From the NCBI GenBank assembly GCA_902790325.1, contig CADARP010000006.1, positions 52,178 to 116,177 of the forward strand: a DNA stretch of 64,000 bases, read 5' to 3'. Position numbers and translations under genes: made by a program. Positions 11,401 to 18,503 of this stretch are shown piece after piece. Position 1 is the first letter of the stretch. Each line of letters begins with the position of its first letter. The notes below the pieces were generated by a model. That model did not search any database and had not been told where the DNA came from. It was given only the letters and a program-made list of their open reading frames with translations. Origin of the DNA: Oscillospiraceae bacterium (GTDB lineage Bacteria > Bacillota > Clostridia > Oscillospirales > Acutalibacteraceae).

Positions 11401-11471
11401 CGATGCAGGTGAATCTGACGTTCATCCAGTGGATGATCCTGATCTTCCTGCTCGGCTTTATCTGGTATTGA
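5445..11471 (+). CDS. giant exported C1 (papain-like) protease with lectin-like domain and 18 Ig-like repeats
   Basis: A 2008-residue protein. Residues 1-33 form a signal peptide (positive start, hydrophobic ILLIAALLAQ, then VFAA). The papain-like domain has Gln97 and Cys103 in YQAAARNCWSFAA and His278 in FNHSVAVVGWDD. The usual catalytic Asn of the (K)NSWG block is Gly308 (VKGSWDTTYG). A lectin-like beta domain (about 340-520) follows, as in other bacterial C1 proteases of this group. Residues 525-1910 are 18 tandem 77-residue Big_3-type Ig-like repeats, then a diverged nineteenth. The last 16 residues (FIQWMILIFLLGFIWY) are hydrophobic with no charged tail, possibly a membrane association segment; there is no LPxTG. 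It is probably a cell-surface stalked protease. A paralogue follows 64 bp downstream. Confidence 0.9.
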   Translation: MKTFRHSRIRYNIVSILLIAALLAQCAPVVFAAQPDAQIRYLAGGDRNEDGTWNPEYWVDSDGNRIEETTCRVNAAESLPSKYDLRTRGVITSVKYQAAARNCWSFAAIASLESNYILQGYGTAANTDFSEAHLVWFTHSQRTTNTKDPTYGDGLQFSNPFANGGNWNRVAATLMRGAGLQLEKNAPWYASDNVNTMKQKMQQQESSRYVSHARMWAVQSIRDKSITAFKKKIMENGAATFSYYHDVQPSISGQGESPGYNPSTYSYYQKTVSNVFNHSVAVVGWDDNFPRSNFKTRPSQNGAWLVKGSWDTTYGNNGYYWISYYDPSICEMASYVAAPKDVYDHIYQYDGAITKMTFAHATSAKMANVFKSQRDELLTHVAFYSPNATPVKATVEIYVMPQGEMSPENHPTYYKQKIDAATTTLNDVEFGYTTVELAKPTLLRKDQTFSVVVTFSLPGGTVQIPVEGETIASPAEGIETYSGSVGDSFISFGDGRWYDTNNYANGYDYNNVPVKAMTRDVTLQEPTLTVKNAPTRTTYRVGDTLDPAGLTLEYTDEIGQSQTVTKGFTCTPTTLSVIGKQSVTVSYNGLSAVFDVTVDPYETKLSLVTTPDKTTYKVGDTLDTTGLSLLYTDVYNQEHTVTAGFTCEPSALTAIGRQTVRVTYSGKSVTFDVTAEPYETSLTVLQKPDKTTYMVGDSLDTAGLTLLYTDEYNERHTVTEGYVCNPQQFGMYGTQTVTVTYGTASTSFDVTVEPYEPTLRLVTPPSKTTYYYGETLDTTGLSLVFSDEFGDAVAVTEGFTCDAGTFTAFGTHTVTVTYNGLCAAFDVTVIPYEPTLTLVSPPFKTEYLYGETLETDGISLLYRDAYGQTHTVTDGFACDVQTLDVAGVQTVRVTYADLSVTFDVTVELREPTLTLLTAPDKTTYPAAESLDTTGLSLAYTDEFGIVSTVTEGFTCTPGTLRALGTQTVTVTYKGLSVTFDVTVEPLEPTLTLQNAPDKTAYLIGEVLETAGLTLVYTDEIGDALVVTEGFACNPTYFSNVGSQSVTVSYMGLSVTFDVTVELREPTLTIVSMPDTTRYFEGDTLDLTGLLLVYSDEYGNVSEITDGFTYETVTFDTLGSQTVTVTYNDVSVSFDVKVVLMDPTLTIMTRPEKTVYPYGEPLDTAGLSLEYTDDFGVRQTVTEGFVCTPTTFSMLGTQSVSVTYLGLSVTFDITVEPLEPTLTLQTAPKKTTYMVNDTIDTTGLSLVYTDEYGDALVVTEGYSCEPTAFTMFGAQTVTVTYNGLSATFGVMISAYEPTLVLVTPPDKTTYFVGDMLDTTGLTLVFTDEYNRESTVEYGYIYDLHLLNEIGTQTVTVTYSDACVTFDVSVEPYEPTLTIEQMPEKTTYMVRETLDTAGLALVYTDEYNARHTVTEGFVCSPQTLRTIGTQTVTVTYGAKSAAFDVQVNPYETTLSLTGAPIKTTYLYGESLDTTGLSMLYTDEYGDAIAVTEGFTCDAATMTAFGTQTVTVTYGGRTVTFDVTVVPHVPTLTLVTPAEKRAYLYGETLDTAGLSLQYKNEYGEVFTVTEGFACDTETLDTLGTQTVTVTYEGLSAAFDVTVAPHEPTLTLAAPPEKTTYLATESPDLTGMSLVYTDIYGAASDVTEDYTVTPESLRALGTQTVTVTYEGLSVSFDVTVQPIEPTLTLQIAPAKTEYLTGETPDTTGLTLLYTNEVGDALIVTEGYACAPDMFRTPGVQTVTVTYEGLSVTFDVTVGLRDEVLTLKTLPAKTAYHIGETLDTAGLSLSYTDSLGTTQILTSGFTCEPAAFSAVGTQTVTVSYNGLSVTFDVTVTMYTPTLTIRTAPKKTAYFVGETLDTTGLSLTYSDEYGKAATVTAGFVCTPKTLTKVGAQTVTVSYSGLTATFGVTVKAVEPVSLKVLTPPTRGSYNYKSNPDFSGLTVSVQYNDGHEQTVTDLSQMTIRPESNARVRRGPQTYLVTCEGVSATFTMQVNLTFIQWMILIFLLGFIWY
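7017..11174 (+). repeat. 18 tandem 231-bp repeats encoding Big_3 Ig-like domains
   Basis: Eighteen in-frame units of exactly 77 codons each, with the core pattern EPTLTL..PDKTTY.VGETLDT, GLSLVYTDEYG, VTEGF.C and TQTVTVTY.GLSVTFDVTV. Units are diverged, and there is a higher-order period of nine: units 2-3, 5-9 match units 11-12, 14-18 better than their neighbours (see findings). They act as a spacer or adhesion stalk between the protease and its C-terminal tail. Confidence 0.9.
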
Positions 11472-11535
11472 TGCGGACGGATCGACGATCCGATCCGATC
11501 GGGACAGACCACAATAATAATGAGGAGGCAACACC

Positions 11536-14500
11536 ATGAAAACATCCTGGCGAAAGAAACTCCTTTACGCAGTTCTGATCCTCGCGCTCGCGGTACAGAG
11601 CGCACCGATCGCTTTTGCTGCCGATACAGATCCGCAGATCTGGTATATGGAGGGCGGCTACGCGAACGAAGACGGTACATGGGTACCCGAATACTGGGTG
11701 GACGCCGACGGCAACCGCAAGCAGGAGACGCCGCCGCAGAAGCGGCTGCGTTCCGCGGCGAACCTGCCGAGACAGTACAACCTGTGCGATTACGGCCAGG
11801 TGACGTCCGTTAAGAATCAGGCGGGCGCTGAAAACTGCTGGGCGTTCAGCGCCGTTGCTTCGCTCGAATCGAGCTATATCCGTCAGGGCTTCGGGACGGC
11901 GGAAAACACCGACTTTTCCGAGGCGCACCTCGTATGGTTCTCCCTGCATCAGAGAACGCCGGACCCGACAGACCCGACTTACGGCGACGGAATGGAAGTG
12001 GAAAAGCCGTTTTTGACCGCCGGAGCCTGGTCGACGGCGGCGTCGGCGCTGCTGCGCGGCTCCGGACTGCAGATCGAGCAGAACGCGCCGTGGATCACAA
12101 CGTACGATCACAACCTGCTCATGCAGATGGCGCAGCCCGAGAGCGATCGGTACATCAGCTATGCACGCATGTGGAGCGCACAGAATATCGGGGATTCGCG
12201 GGAGGCTATAAAACAAAAGCTTCTGGAGAACGGTGCGGTCAACCTGTCGTATTATGACGACTATTCGGATTATCAAAAAGGTAAAATCTCCAAAAGCGGA
12301 TATTCATCGGACAAAAGCTGCTACTACCAGACCGCGCATACCGAAACGAACCATACGGTCACGGTCGTAGGCTGGGACGACGATTTTCCGCGCGGGTGTT
12401 TCCGCGTCGATCAGCAGCCGGCAGCGGACGGCGCATGGCTGATTAAAGGCAGCTGGGGCGCCACATGGGGCGATCATGGTTATTACTGGATCTCCTATGA
12501 GGACCCGTCGCTGAATCAGTTTGTCACTTTTTCTGCCGCGCCGGCGAATGTTTACGATCATATCTACCAGTATGACGGCTCTTTTCCGAAAACCCATCTC
12601 TCTGTCAGCGGCAGCGGCAAGTTTGCCAATGTGTTTACGGCCGAACGGGACGAACTGCTGACGCACGCGGCGTTTTTCTCCTATAACCAGACGCCTGTCA
12701 AAACCACGGTAGAAGTCTACGTCGCACCGGAGAATTTCAACTATAACCAAACCAATCCGGTTTCCGGCATGACAAAGGTCGATGCGGCGACAACGGTCGA
12801 GACCGGTATTGCGTACGGGTATTATACGGTTGAGCTGAATACGCCGGTGCTGCTGCAGGAAGGCAGGATGTTCACGGTCGTTGTGACGCTGGAGGGCACG
12901 ACGGTGAATATTCCGGTGGAAGGATTCGCCGTGGAAAACCCTGCCGACGGCGTGCAGACCTTTGCGGGCAATGTGGGAGAGAGCTTCTTCGGATACAGGA
13001 ACGCGTGGTACGACACCAATGCTTACAATCACACATCGGGTTTGCTGGATCTGAACAATGTCCCGCTCAAGGCAATGACTTGCGATCTGCCGTCGGAGAA
13101 TCCGTCACTGACGGTTCTGAAGTCTCCGGAAAAGACGACGTATCTCGTCGGCGAAACGTTGGATATGACCGGATTGACGCTTCTTTATACGGATGAAAAC
13201 GGCAACGATTCCGTTGTGACAAGCGGCTTCCCGACGGATGTTCCCACTTTCAATGAGTCCGGCGCACAGACGGTGACCATGACGTACGGCGGTCTTTCCG
13301 CTTCCTTTGACGTAAAGGTCATTCAGAACGAGCCGACGCTCTCGCTCGTGTCGCAGCCGCAGACGACGACCTATATGGTCGGCGACACGATCGATACGAC
13401 AGGGCTGTCTTTGCTGTATACGGATGAATACGGTACGCAGCATACCGTGACGGACGGCTTTGTCTACTCGCCGCATACGCTGCGCTCGATCGGTACAAAG
13501 ACCGTCGATGTCACGTATCAGGATCTCACCGTGTCGTTTGACGTGACGAGTGAACCGTACGAGCCGACGCTGACGCTCCAGTCTGCTCCGAGTACAACGA
13601 CGTATTATATCAACGAAACGCTCGACACGGCCGGGCTGAGTCTTCTATACACGAACGAATACAACAAAACGAGCGTCGTGACCCAAGGGTTCACATGCAG
13701 TCCGAGGACGTTTTCCGGGGACGGAACGCAGACAGTGACTGCGACGTACAAAGATCTTTCCGTGACGTTCGACGTGACGGTCGAGATGTATGAGCCGACG
13801 CTGACCGTACTGACCGAACCGGATAAGACGACATATCTCGTCGGAGAAGCGATCGATACGACGGGTCTGTCGCTCGTCTACATGAATGAATACGGCGACG
13901 AAGTGACCGTGACCGGAGGATTTACCTGTGAACCGCAGGTGTTTGCCGAGATCGGGCCGCAGACCGCGACGGTGACTTATAACGACGTATCCGCGTCGTT
14001 CGACGTGACGGTAGAGCCGCACGAGCCGACGCTGACGCTGCAGGCCGCGCCGGACAAGACCACGTACAAGGTCGGCGAAGCGCTCGACACGACCGGACTG
14101 ACGCTTGTCTATACGGATGAATACGGCGATGCGTTCGTTGTGACCGAGGGGTATGTGTGCGACGCCGGGACGTTCCGGGAAGCGGGCACGCAGACCGTGA
14201 CGGTCGGCTATAACAACCTTTCCGTGACGTTTGACGTGACGGTCGAGCTGTACGAGCCGACGCTGACGCTGCAGGCCGCGCCGGACAAGACGACGTACAT
14301 GGTCGGCGAAGCACTCGACACGACCGGACTGACGCTTGTCTATACGGACGAATACGGCGATGCGCTCGTTGTGACCGAGGGGTATGCGTGCGATGCCGCG
14401 ACATTCGCGGAAGCGGGCACGCAGACCGTGACGGTCAGCTATAACAACCTTTCCGTGACGTTTGACGTGACGGTCGAATCGGTCGGAACCTTCCTGGTGT

Positions 14501-15087
14501 CAGACGCGTCGGCGCACGCGGGCGAGACGGTCGATGTTGCGGTTCGCATCAGCGGCAATACCGGGATCGTGTCCGCGTGGCTTGAGCTCGACTATGACGC
14601 GGATGTATTGGAGCTGACGCATGTGCGCAACGGCGATGTGTTTGCGGACACATGCTTTACGCCTTCGGGCAAACTGACGGCTGTGCCTTTCCGCGTGCTG
14701 CTCATTGACGCGCTGGCAAATGAAAACAATACGCAGAACGGCGATCTGGTCGTCTTCACGTTCCGCGTGCGTACGGATGCGCCTGCCGGCGAAACTGCGG
14801 TCAGCCTGCGATACGAAGAGAGTTCCACATTGGATAAAGATCTGCAGAGCGTCCCGTTCCTGACGCAGAGCGGCACGTTTACCGTGGAGCGTTTGCCCGG
14901 CGACGTCAATGCGGACGGCGTCATCGATCTGAAGGATGTGGTGCTGCTGCGGCGTTACCTTGCAAACTGGGATGTGACGATCAATCTCGCAAACGCCGAC
15001 GTCGACATGGAATCGGACGTGGACGTCCGGGACGTGGTGTATATCACGCGCTTCCTTGCGGGCGGCTACGGTTTGACACTGCACTGA
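11536..15087 (+). CDS. exported C1 (papain-like) protease with Ig-like repeats, cohesin and dockerin
   Basis: A 1183-residue paralogue of the preceding protease, preceded by GAGGAGG. It has a signal peptide (residues 1-29). The papain-like domain has Gln95 and Cys101 in NQAGAENCWAFSA and His273 in NHTVTVVGWDDD; Gly305 stands in place of the catalytic Asn (IKGSWGATWG). The lectin-like domain is at about 340-520. Six 77-residue Big_3-type repeats span 522-982. Residues 983-1116 form a cohesin-like domain (SDASAHAGETVDVAV, AWLELDYDADVLELTHV). Residues 1119-1183 form a type-I dockerin with two calcium-binding segments, DVNADGVIDLKD and DVDMESDVDVRD. Having both halves of the cohesin-dockerin pair suggests assembly into chains or a larger surface complex. 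A strong terminator follows the gene. Confidence 0.9.
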   Translation: MKTSWRKKLLYAVLILALAVQSAPIAFAADTDPQIWYMEGGYANEDGTWVPEYWVDADGNRKQETPPQKRLRSAANLPRQYNLCDYGQVTSVKNQAGAENCWAFSAVASLESSYIRQGFGTAENTDFSEAHLVWFSLHQRTPDPTDPTYGDGMEVEKPFLTAGAWSTAASALLRGSGLQIEQNAPWITTYDHNLLMQMAQPESDRYISYARMWSAQNIGDSREAIKQKLLENGAVNLSYYDDYSDYQKGKISKSGYSSDKSCYYQTAHTETNHTVTVVGWDDDFPRGCFRVDQQPAADGAWLIKGSWGATWGDHGYYWISYEDPSLNQFVTFSAAPANVYDHIYQYDGSFPKTHLSVSGSGKFANVFTAERDELLTHAAFFSYNQTPVKTTVEVYVAPENFNYNQTNPVSGMTKVDAATTVETGIAYGYYTVELNTPVLLQEGRMFTVVVTLEGTTVNIPVEGFAVENPADGVQTFAGNVGESFFGYRNAWYDTNAYNHTSGLLDLNNVPLKAMTCDLPSENPSLTVLKSPEKTTYLVGETLDMTGLTLLYTDENGNDSVVTSGFPTDVPTFNESGAQTVTMTYGGLSASFDVKVIQNEPTLSLVSQPQTTTYMVGDTIDTTGLSLLYTDEYGTQHTVTDGFVYSPHTLRSIGTKTVDVTYQDLTVSFDVTSEPYEPTLTLQSAPSTTTYYINETLDTAGLSLLYTNEYNKTSVVTQGFTCSPRTFSGDGTQTVTATYKDLSVTFDVTVEMYEPTLTVLTEPDKTTYLVGEAIDTTGLSLVYMNEYGDEVTVTGGFTCEPQVFAEIGPQTATVTYNDVSASFDVTVEPHEPTLTLQAAPDKTTYKVGEALDTTGLTLVYTDEYGDAFVVTEGYVCDAGTFREAGTQTVTVGYNNLSVTFDVTVELYEPTLTLQAAPDKTTYMVGEALDTTGLTLVYTDEYGDALVVTEGYACDAATFAEAGTQTVTVSYNNLSVTFDVTVESVGTFLVSDASAHAGETVDVAVRISGNTGIVSAWLELDYDADVLELTHVRNGDVFADTCFTPSGKLTAVPFRVLLIDALANENNTQNGDLVVFTFRVRTDAPAGETAVSLRYEESSTLDKDLQSVPFLTQSGTFTVERLPGDVNADGVIDLKDVVLLRRYLANWDVTINLANADVDMESDVDVRDVVYITRFLAGGYGLTLH
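13099..14481 (+). repeat. six tandem Big_3-type Ig-like repeat units
   Basis: Six in-frame 77-codon units homologous to those of the upstream gene. Units 5 and 6 are almost identical in protein and in DNA (EPTLTLQAAPDKTTY, GLTLVYTDEYGDA), so that duplication is recent compared with the others. Confidence 0.88.
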
Positions 15088-15105
15088 GAATGCACAACTG
15101 AAACG

Positions 15106-15138
15106 GCGGATCGGTTCCGGCTGATCCGCTTTTCTTTT
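15106..15138 (+). terminator. intrinsic terminator between the second protease and addB
   Basis: The stem GCGGATC (15106-15112) pairs with GATCCGC (15123-15129) and is followed by TTTTCTTTT. It ends only about 15 nt before the addB start codon, leaving no room for a separate addB promoter after it. Confidence 0.8.
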
Positions 15139-15152
15139 GGACGGAGGAAACT

Positions 15153-18100
15153 ATGCTGCAATTTGTGATTGGCTCGGCCGGTACAGGAAAAACAACCTAT
15201 ATCACACAGACAGCGGCGCGTCTTGCACGGGACGGGACACAGCCGCTGCTGCTTTTGGTGCCGGAGCAGGCGTCGTTCGACTACGAGAAGCGGATGCTGC
15301 GCGAACTCGGTCCGCGGGACGCGCAGAATGTCGAAGTGTTCAGTTTCTCGCGACTTGCGGAAACGACGCTCGGTTTTCACACCCATCCGCCGATCGACGA
15401 CGCGGGCAGAGCGGTTCTGATGAGCATTGCGCTCGAGTCGATGGGGGAGAAGCTGAATGTTTATGCCCGATATGTCAAGAGTTTGAGCGTTGCCAACGAG
15501 CTGCTGCGGCTGTCTGCGGAATTCAAACGCTGCATGCTGTCTCCGGCAGCGGTACAGACGCTTGCGGCGGGAATGGAGGACTGCTTCCTCAAGCACAAGC
15601 TGACAGAGATCGGTCTGATCCTCGAGACGTACGATGCGCTTGTGGCGGAACGCTACACGGACGAGACGGATGCGCTCACAAGGCTTGCCGACTACCTGAC
15701 GGAGAACGCGGTGTTTCGCGGCCGCACGGTGATGCTTGACGCGTTCAGCGGGTTTACCGCGCAGGAGTACGCCGTGATCGGACGTCTGCTGACACAGGCG
15801 GACGCCGTTTATATTGCGCTGTGCACAGACTCGCTTCATGTACAGCGGAACTATGACGCGACCGCATTTGCGTATGTGCGGCGCACGGCGGAACGCATTG
15901 CGCATATGGCGCGGCGATACGACGTGCCGATCAAAGCGCCGATTGTTGTCTCCGACAAACCGTACCGCTTTCGCAGCTCCGCGCTTTCCGCGCTCGAGCG
16001 TGTGATCGCCGAGGCTGCGCCGACGGCTTTTGACGCGCCTGCGCCGGAGATCACGGTTGCGTATGCGACCGACATCTATGAGGAGTGCGCGTTCACGGCG
16101 GCAAGCGTCAAACGGCTGCTGCGCGAGCAAGGCTTTCGGTGCCGCGAGATCGCCGTGCTGTTCCGTGATGCGCAGCGCTATGAGGCGCCGATGCGCGCCG
16201 CGCTGCGGGAATGCGGCGTGCCTGTCTTTGAAGACAAGCGTCAGCCGATCTTGACACAGCCGCTGATCTCGCTTGTGCGCGGCCTGTGCGCCGCGGCGTC
16301 GGCGGGATTCACGACGGAAAACCTGATGCAGATGCTCAAGACGGGGCTTTTGGATCTAGATGAGAACGAGACGGCGGCGCTCGAGAATTACGCGCTGCTT
16401 TGGAACATACACGCGCGCGGATGGCGGAAGCCGTTCGAGGCGCATCCGGACGGACTGGGACAGGCGCAGACGGAAGAATCGCAGGCGCGCCTTGCCGAGT
16501 TGAATGCGCTGCGGGAAAGGCTTGTGCAGCCGCTCGAGCGCTTCTGCGCCGCGGTGCATGACGCGGACGGACGCCGTTTCGCCGAGGAGATCTATCGGTT
16601 TTTGACTGCGCACCATGCGGATGCGCACCTTTTGGAGTTGGCGAAGCGGCTGCAGGCGCGTGGGGAAACAGCGCTGGCCGATGAGCAGGAGCGCATATGG
16701 GAACTGCTCATGGAGCTGCTGGAACTGTTTGCCCGCACGCTCGCGCACCGTCCCGTTTCGCCCGCCCGTTTTGCCGAACTGCTGGATGTGGCGCTGCGCA
16801 CGCGCACGCTCGGCACGATCCCGCAGGGCCTCGACGAAGTGCTTGTCGGCGATCTCGACCGAACCGTCACGGATTCGCCGCGTGCCGTGTTTGTGCTCGG
16901 TGCACAGGAAGGCGCCTTTCCGCGCACGCCGACGTCCGGCGGCCTGCTGACACTGTCCGAGCGCAAGACGCTGCGCGAGATGCAGGTCGAACTGTATGAT
17001 TTCGGCGAGGTGAAGGTCAGCGAGGAGCGGTTTCTCGTATACAAAACGCTTTGCTGCGCATCGGAAATGCTGACTGTCTCGACCTGCGCCATGAGCGACG
17101 ACGGATCGGTACAGACCGGCTCCGAGATCGTGCGCACGCTGCGTGCATGTTTCCCGCAGTGCACGGCGGTACAGTGTGCCGCGCAGACTGCGCTCGAACG
17201 CGTGGAAAGCGAGACGACGGCGTTCAAAGAGCTTTGTTTGCTCAGCCGTAAGCGTGACAGCGTTTATCCGGAGCTGCGCGCGCATTTTAATGCGGACGAC
17301 AGCTTCCGCACGCGGCTGCAGGCGCTGGAGCGCATCGGAAACGCCGGCGCGTTCCGAATCGCGGATTCCGCGCTGTCCGAGCGGCTGTTCGGACGCAATA
17401 TGTTCATTTCCGCCTCCCGCGTGGAGAGCTACTATAAATGTCCGTTTGCCTATTTCTGCAAGTTCGGCCTTTTGGCAAAGCCGCGCAAGGCGGCGCAGTT
17501 CGATCCGGCCGCGCAGGGTACGGAGATCCATTTCGTGCTGGAAACGCTGCTGCGGCAGCATGGGCGCGACGGTTTGCTCGCCATGACGCGCGAAGAACGG
17601 CAGACGCAGATCGACGCCATTCTGGACGCATATCTGCTCGAGATGCTCGGCGGCGCCGAACAGACGAAGCGGTTTTTGTATCTGTACAACCGCCTGCGCA
17701 AGACGATGGGCGAGATCGTCGAGCGTCTGGTGATGGAGTTTTCCGTCTGCGATTTCGAGCCGGTCGACTTTGAGCTGAAGATCGATCGCGACGGCGACAT
17801 ATCGCCGTATGTCACTGCAGTGCCCGGCGGGGGAACGGTACAGATCCGCGGAGCGGTCGACCGTGTGGACAAGCTCGAGCTGAACGGCAAAACATACATC
17901 CGCATCGTGGATTACAAATCCGGCGGCAAGAAGTTTGCGCTGGCGGACGCGCTGGGCGGTCTCAATCTGCAGATGCTGCTGTACCTGTTTGCCATCTGGC
18001 AGAACGGCGCGGACTATTACGGCGCACCGATTGTGCCGGCCGGCATCCTGTATATGCCCGCGAAGGCAGCGTTTGAGAAACTCTCGCGTGATCTGCCGCC

Positions 18101-18503
18101 CGAGGAAGCGGCTCTGGCCAAGGCGAAGTCCATGCGCATGAACGGGATGCTGCTCGACGACAGCGTCGTTCTGCTGCACATGGACAACGGCGAGAGCGGA
18201 TGTTTCATCCCCGTGGACAGCAAGCATAAGGGAAGCCTGATTTCTCTGCACCGCCTTTCCGTACTCAAATCGGAGACGGAAAAACTTCTGTGTGAGATGG
18301 CGCAGAAACTGCGTTCGGGCAAGATCGAAGCCCTGCCCGCGCAGGACAGCGAGCGGCATAACGCATGCGCATACTGCGATTACCGCAGCGTGTGCGGCCG
18401 CGAGGACGACATGCCGCAGCGCGAGATTCCGGCTGCGGGCTTTGCGGATTGTCTGAAAATCCTGGACGAAAAGGAGGCGCAAACCGATGCAGTGGACAGT
18501 TGA
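15153..18503 (+). CDS. addB: ATP-dependent helicase/nuclease subunit AddB
   Basis: A 1116-residue subunit of the AddAB helicase-nuclease, which resects double-strand DNA ends for RecA loading at Chi-like sites. The N-terminus has a Walker A motif, GSAGTGKTTY. The C-terminal nuclease domain carries the four cysteines expected to bind a 4Fe-4S cluster: Cys763 (YYKCPFAYFC) and Cys1072, Cys1075, Cys1081 (CAYCDYRSVC). The 3 and 6 residue spacing matches the classic AddB pattern. The nuclease motif VDYKSGGKK is also present. The length is typical. The start follows GGAGG, and the stop overlaps addA by 17 nt. Confidence 0.96.
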   Translation: MLQFVIGSAGTGKTTYITQTAARLARDGTQPLLLLVPEQASFDYEKRMLRELGPRDAQNVEVFSFSRLAETTLGFHTHPPIDDAGRAVLMSIALESMGEKLNVYARYVKSLSVANELLRLSAEFKRCMLSPAAVQTLAAGMEDCFLKHKLTEIGLILETYDALVAERYTDETDALTRLADYLTENAVFRGRTVMLDAFSGFTAQEYAVIGRLLTQADAVYIALCTDSLHVQRNYDATAFAYVRRTAERIAHMARRYDVPIKAPIVVSDKPYRFRSSALSALERVIAEAAPTAFDAPAPEITVAYATDIYEECAFTAASVKRLLREQGFRCREIAVLFRDAQRYEAPMRAALRECGVPVFEDKRQPILTQPLISLVRGLCAAASAGFTTENLMQMLKTGLLDLDENETAALENYALLWNIHARGWRKPFEAHPDGLGQAQTEESQARLAELNALRERLVQPLERFCAAVHDADGRRFAEEIYRFLTAHHADAHLLELAKRLQARGETALADEQERIWELLMELLELFARTLAHRPVSPARFAELLDVALRTRTLGTIPQGLDEVLVGDLDRTVTDSPRAVFVLGAQEGAFPRTPTSGGLLTLSERKTLREMQVELYDFGEVKVSEERFLVYKTLCCASEMLTVSTCAMSDDGSVQTGSEIVRTLRACFPQCTAVQCAAQTALERVESETTAFKELCLLSRKRDSVYPELRAHFNADDSFRTRLQALERIGNAGAFRIADSALSERLFGRNMFISASRVESYYKCPFAYFCKFGLLAKPRKAAQFDPAAQGTEIHFVLETLLRQHGRDGLLAMTREERQTQIDAILDAYLLEMLGGAEQTKRFLYLYNRLRKTMGEIVERLVMEFSVCDFEPVDFELKIDRDGDISPYVTAVPGGGTVQIRGAVDRVDKLELNGKTYIRIVDYKSGGKKFALADALGGLNLQMLLYLFAIWQNGADYYGAPIVPAGILYMPAKAAFEKLSRDLPPEEAALAKAKSMRMNGMLLDDSVVLLHMDNGESGCFIPVDSKHKGSLISLHRLSVLKSETEKLLCEMAQKLRSGKIEALPAQDSERHNACAYCDYRSVCGREDDMPQREIPAAGFADCLKILDEKEAQTDAVDS

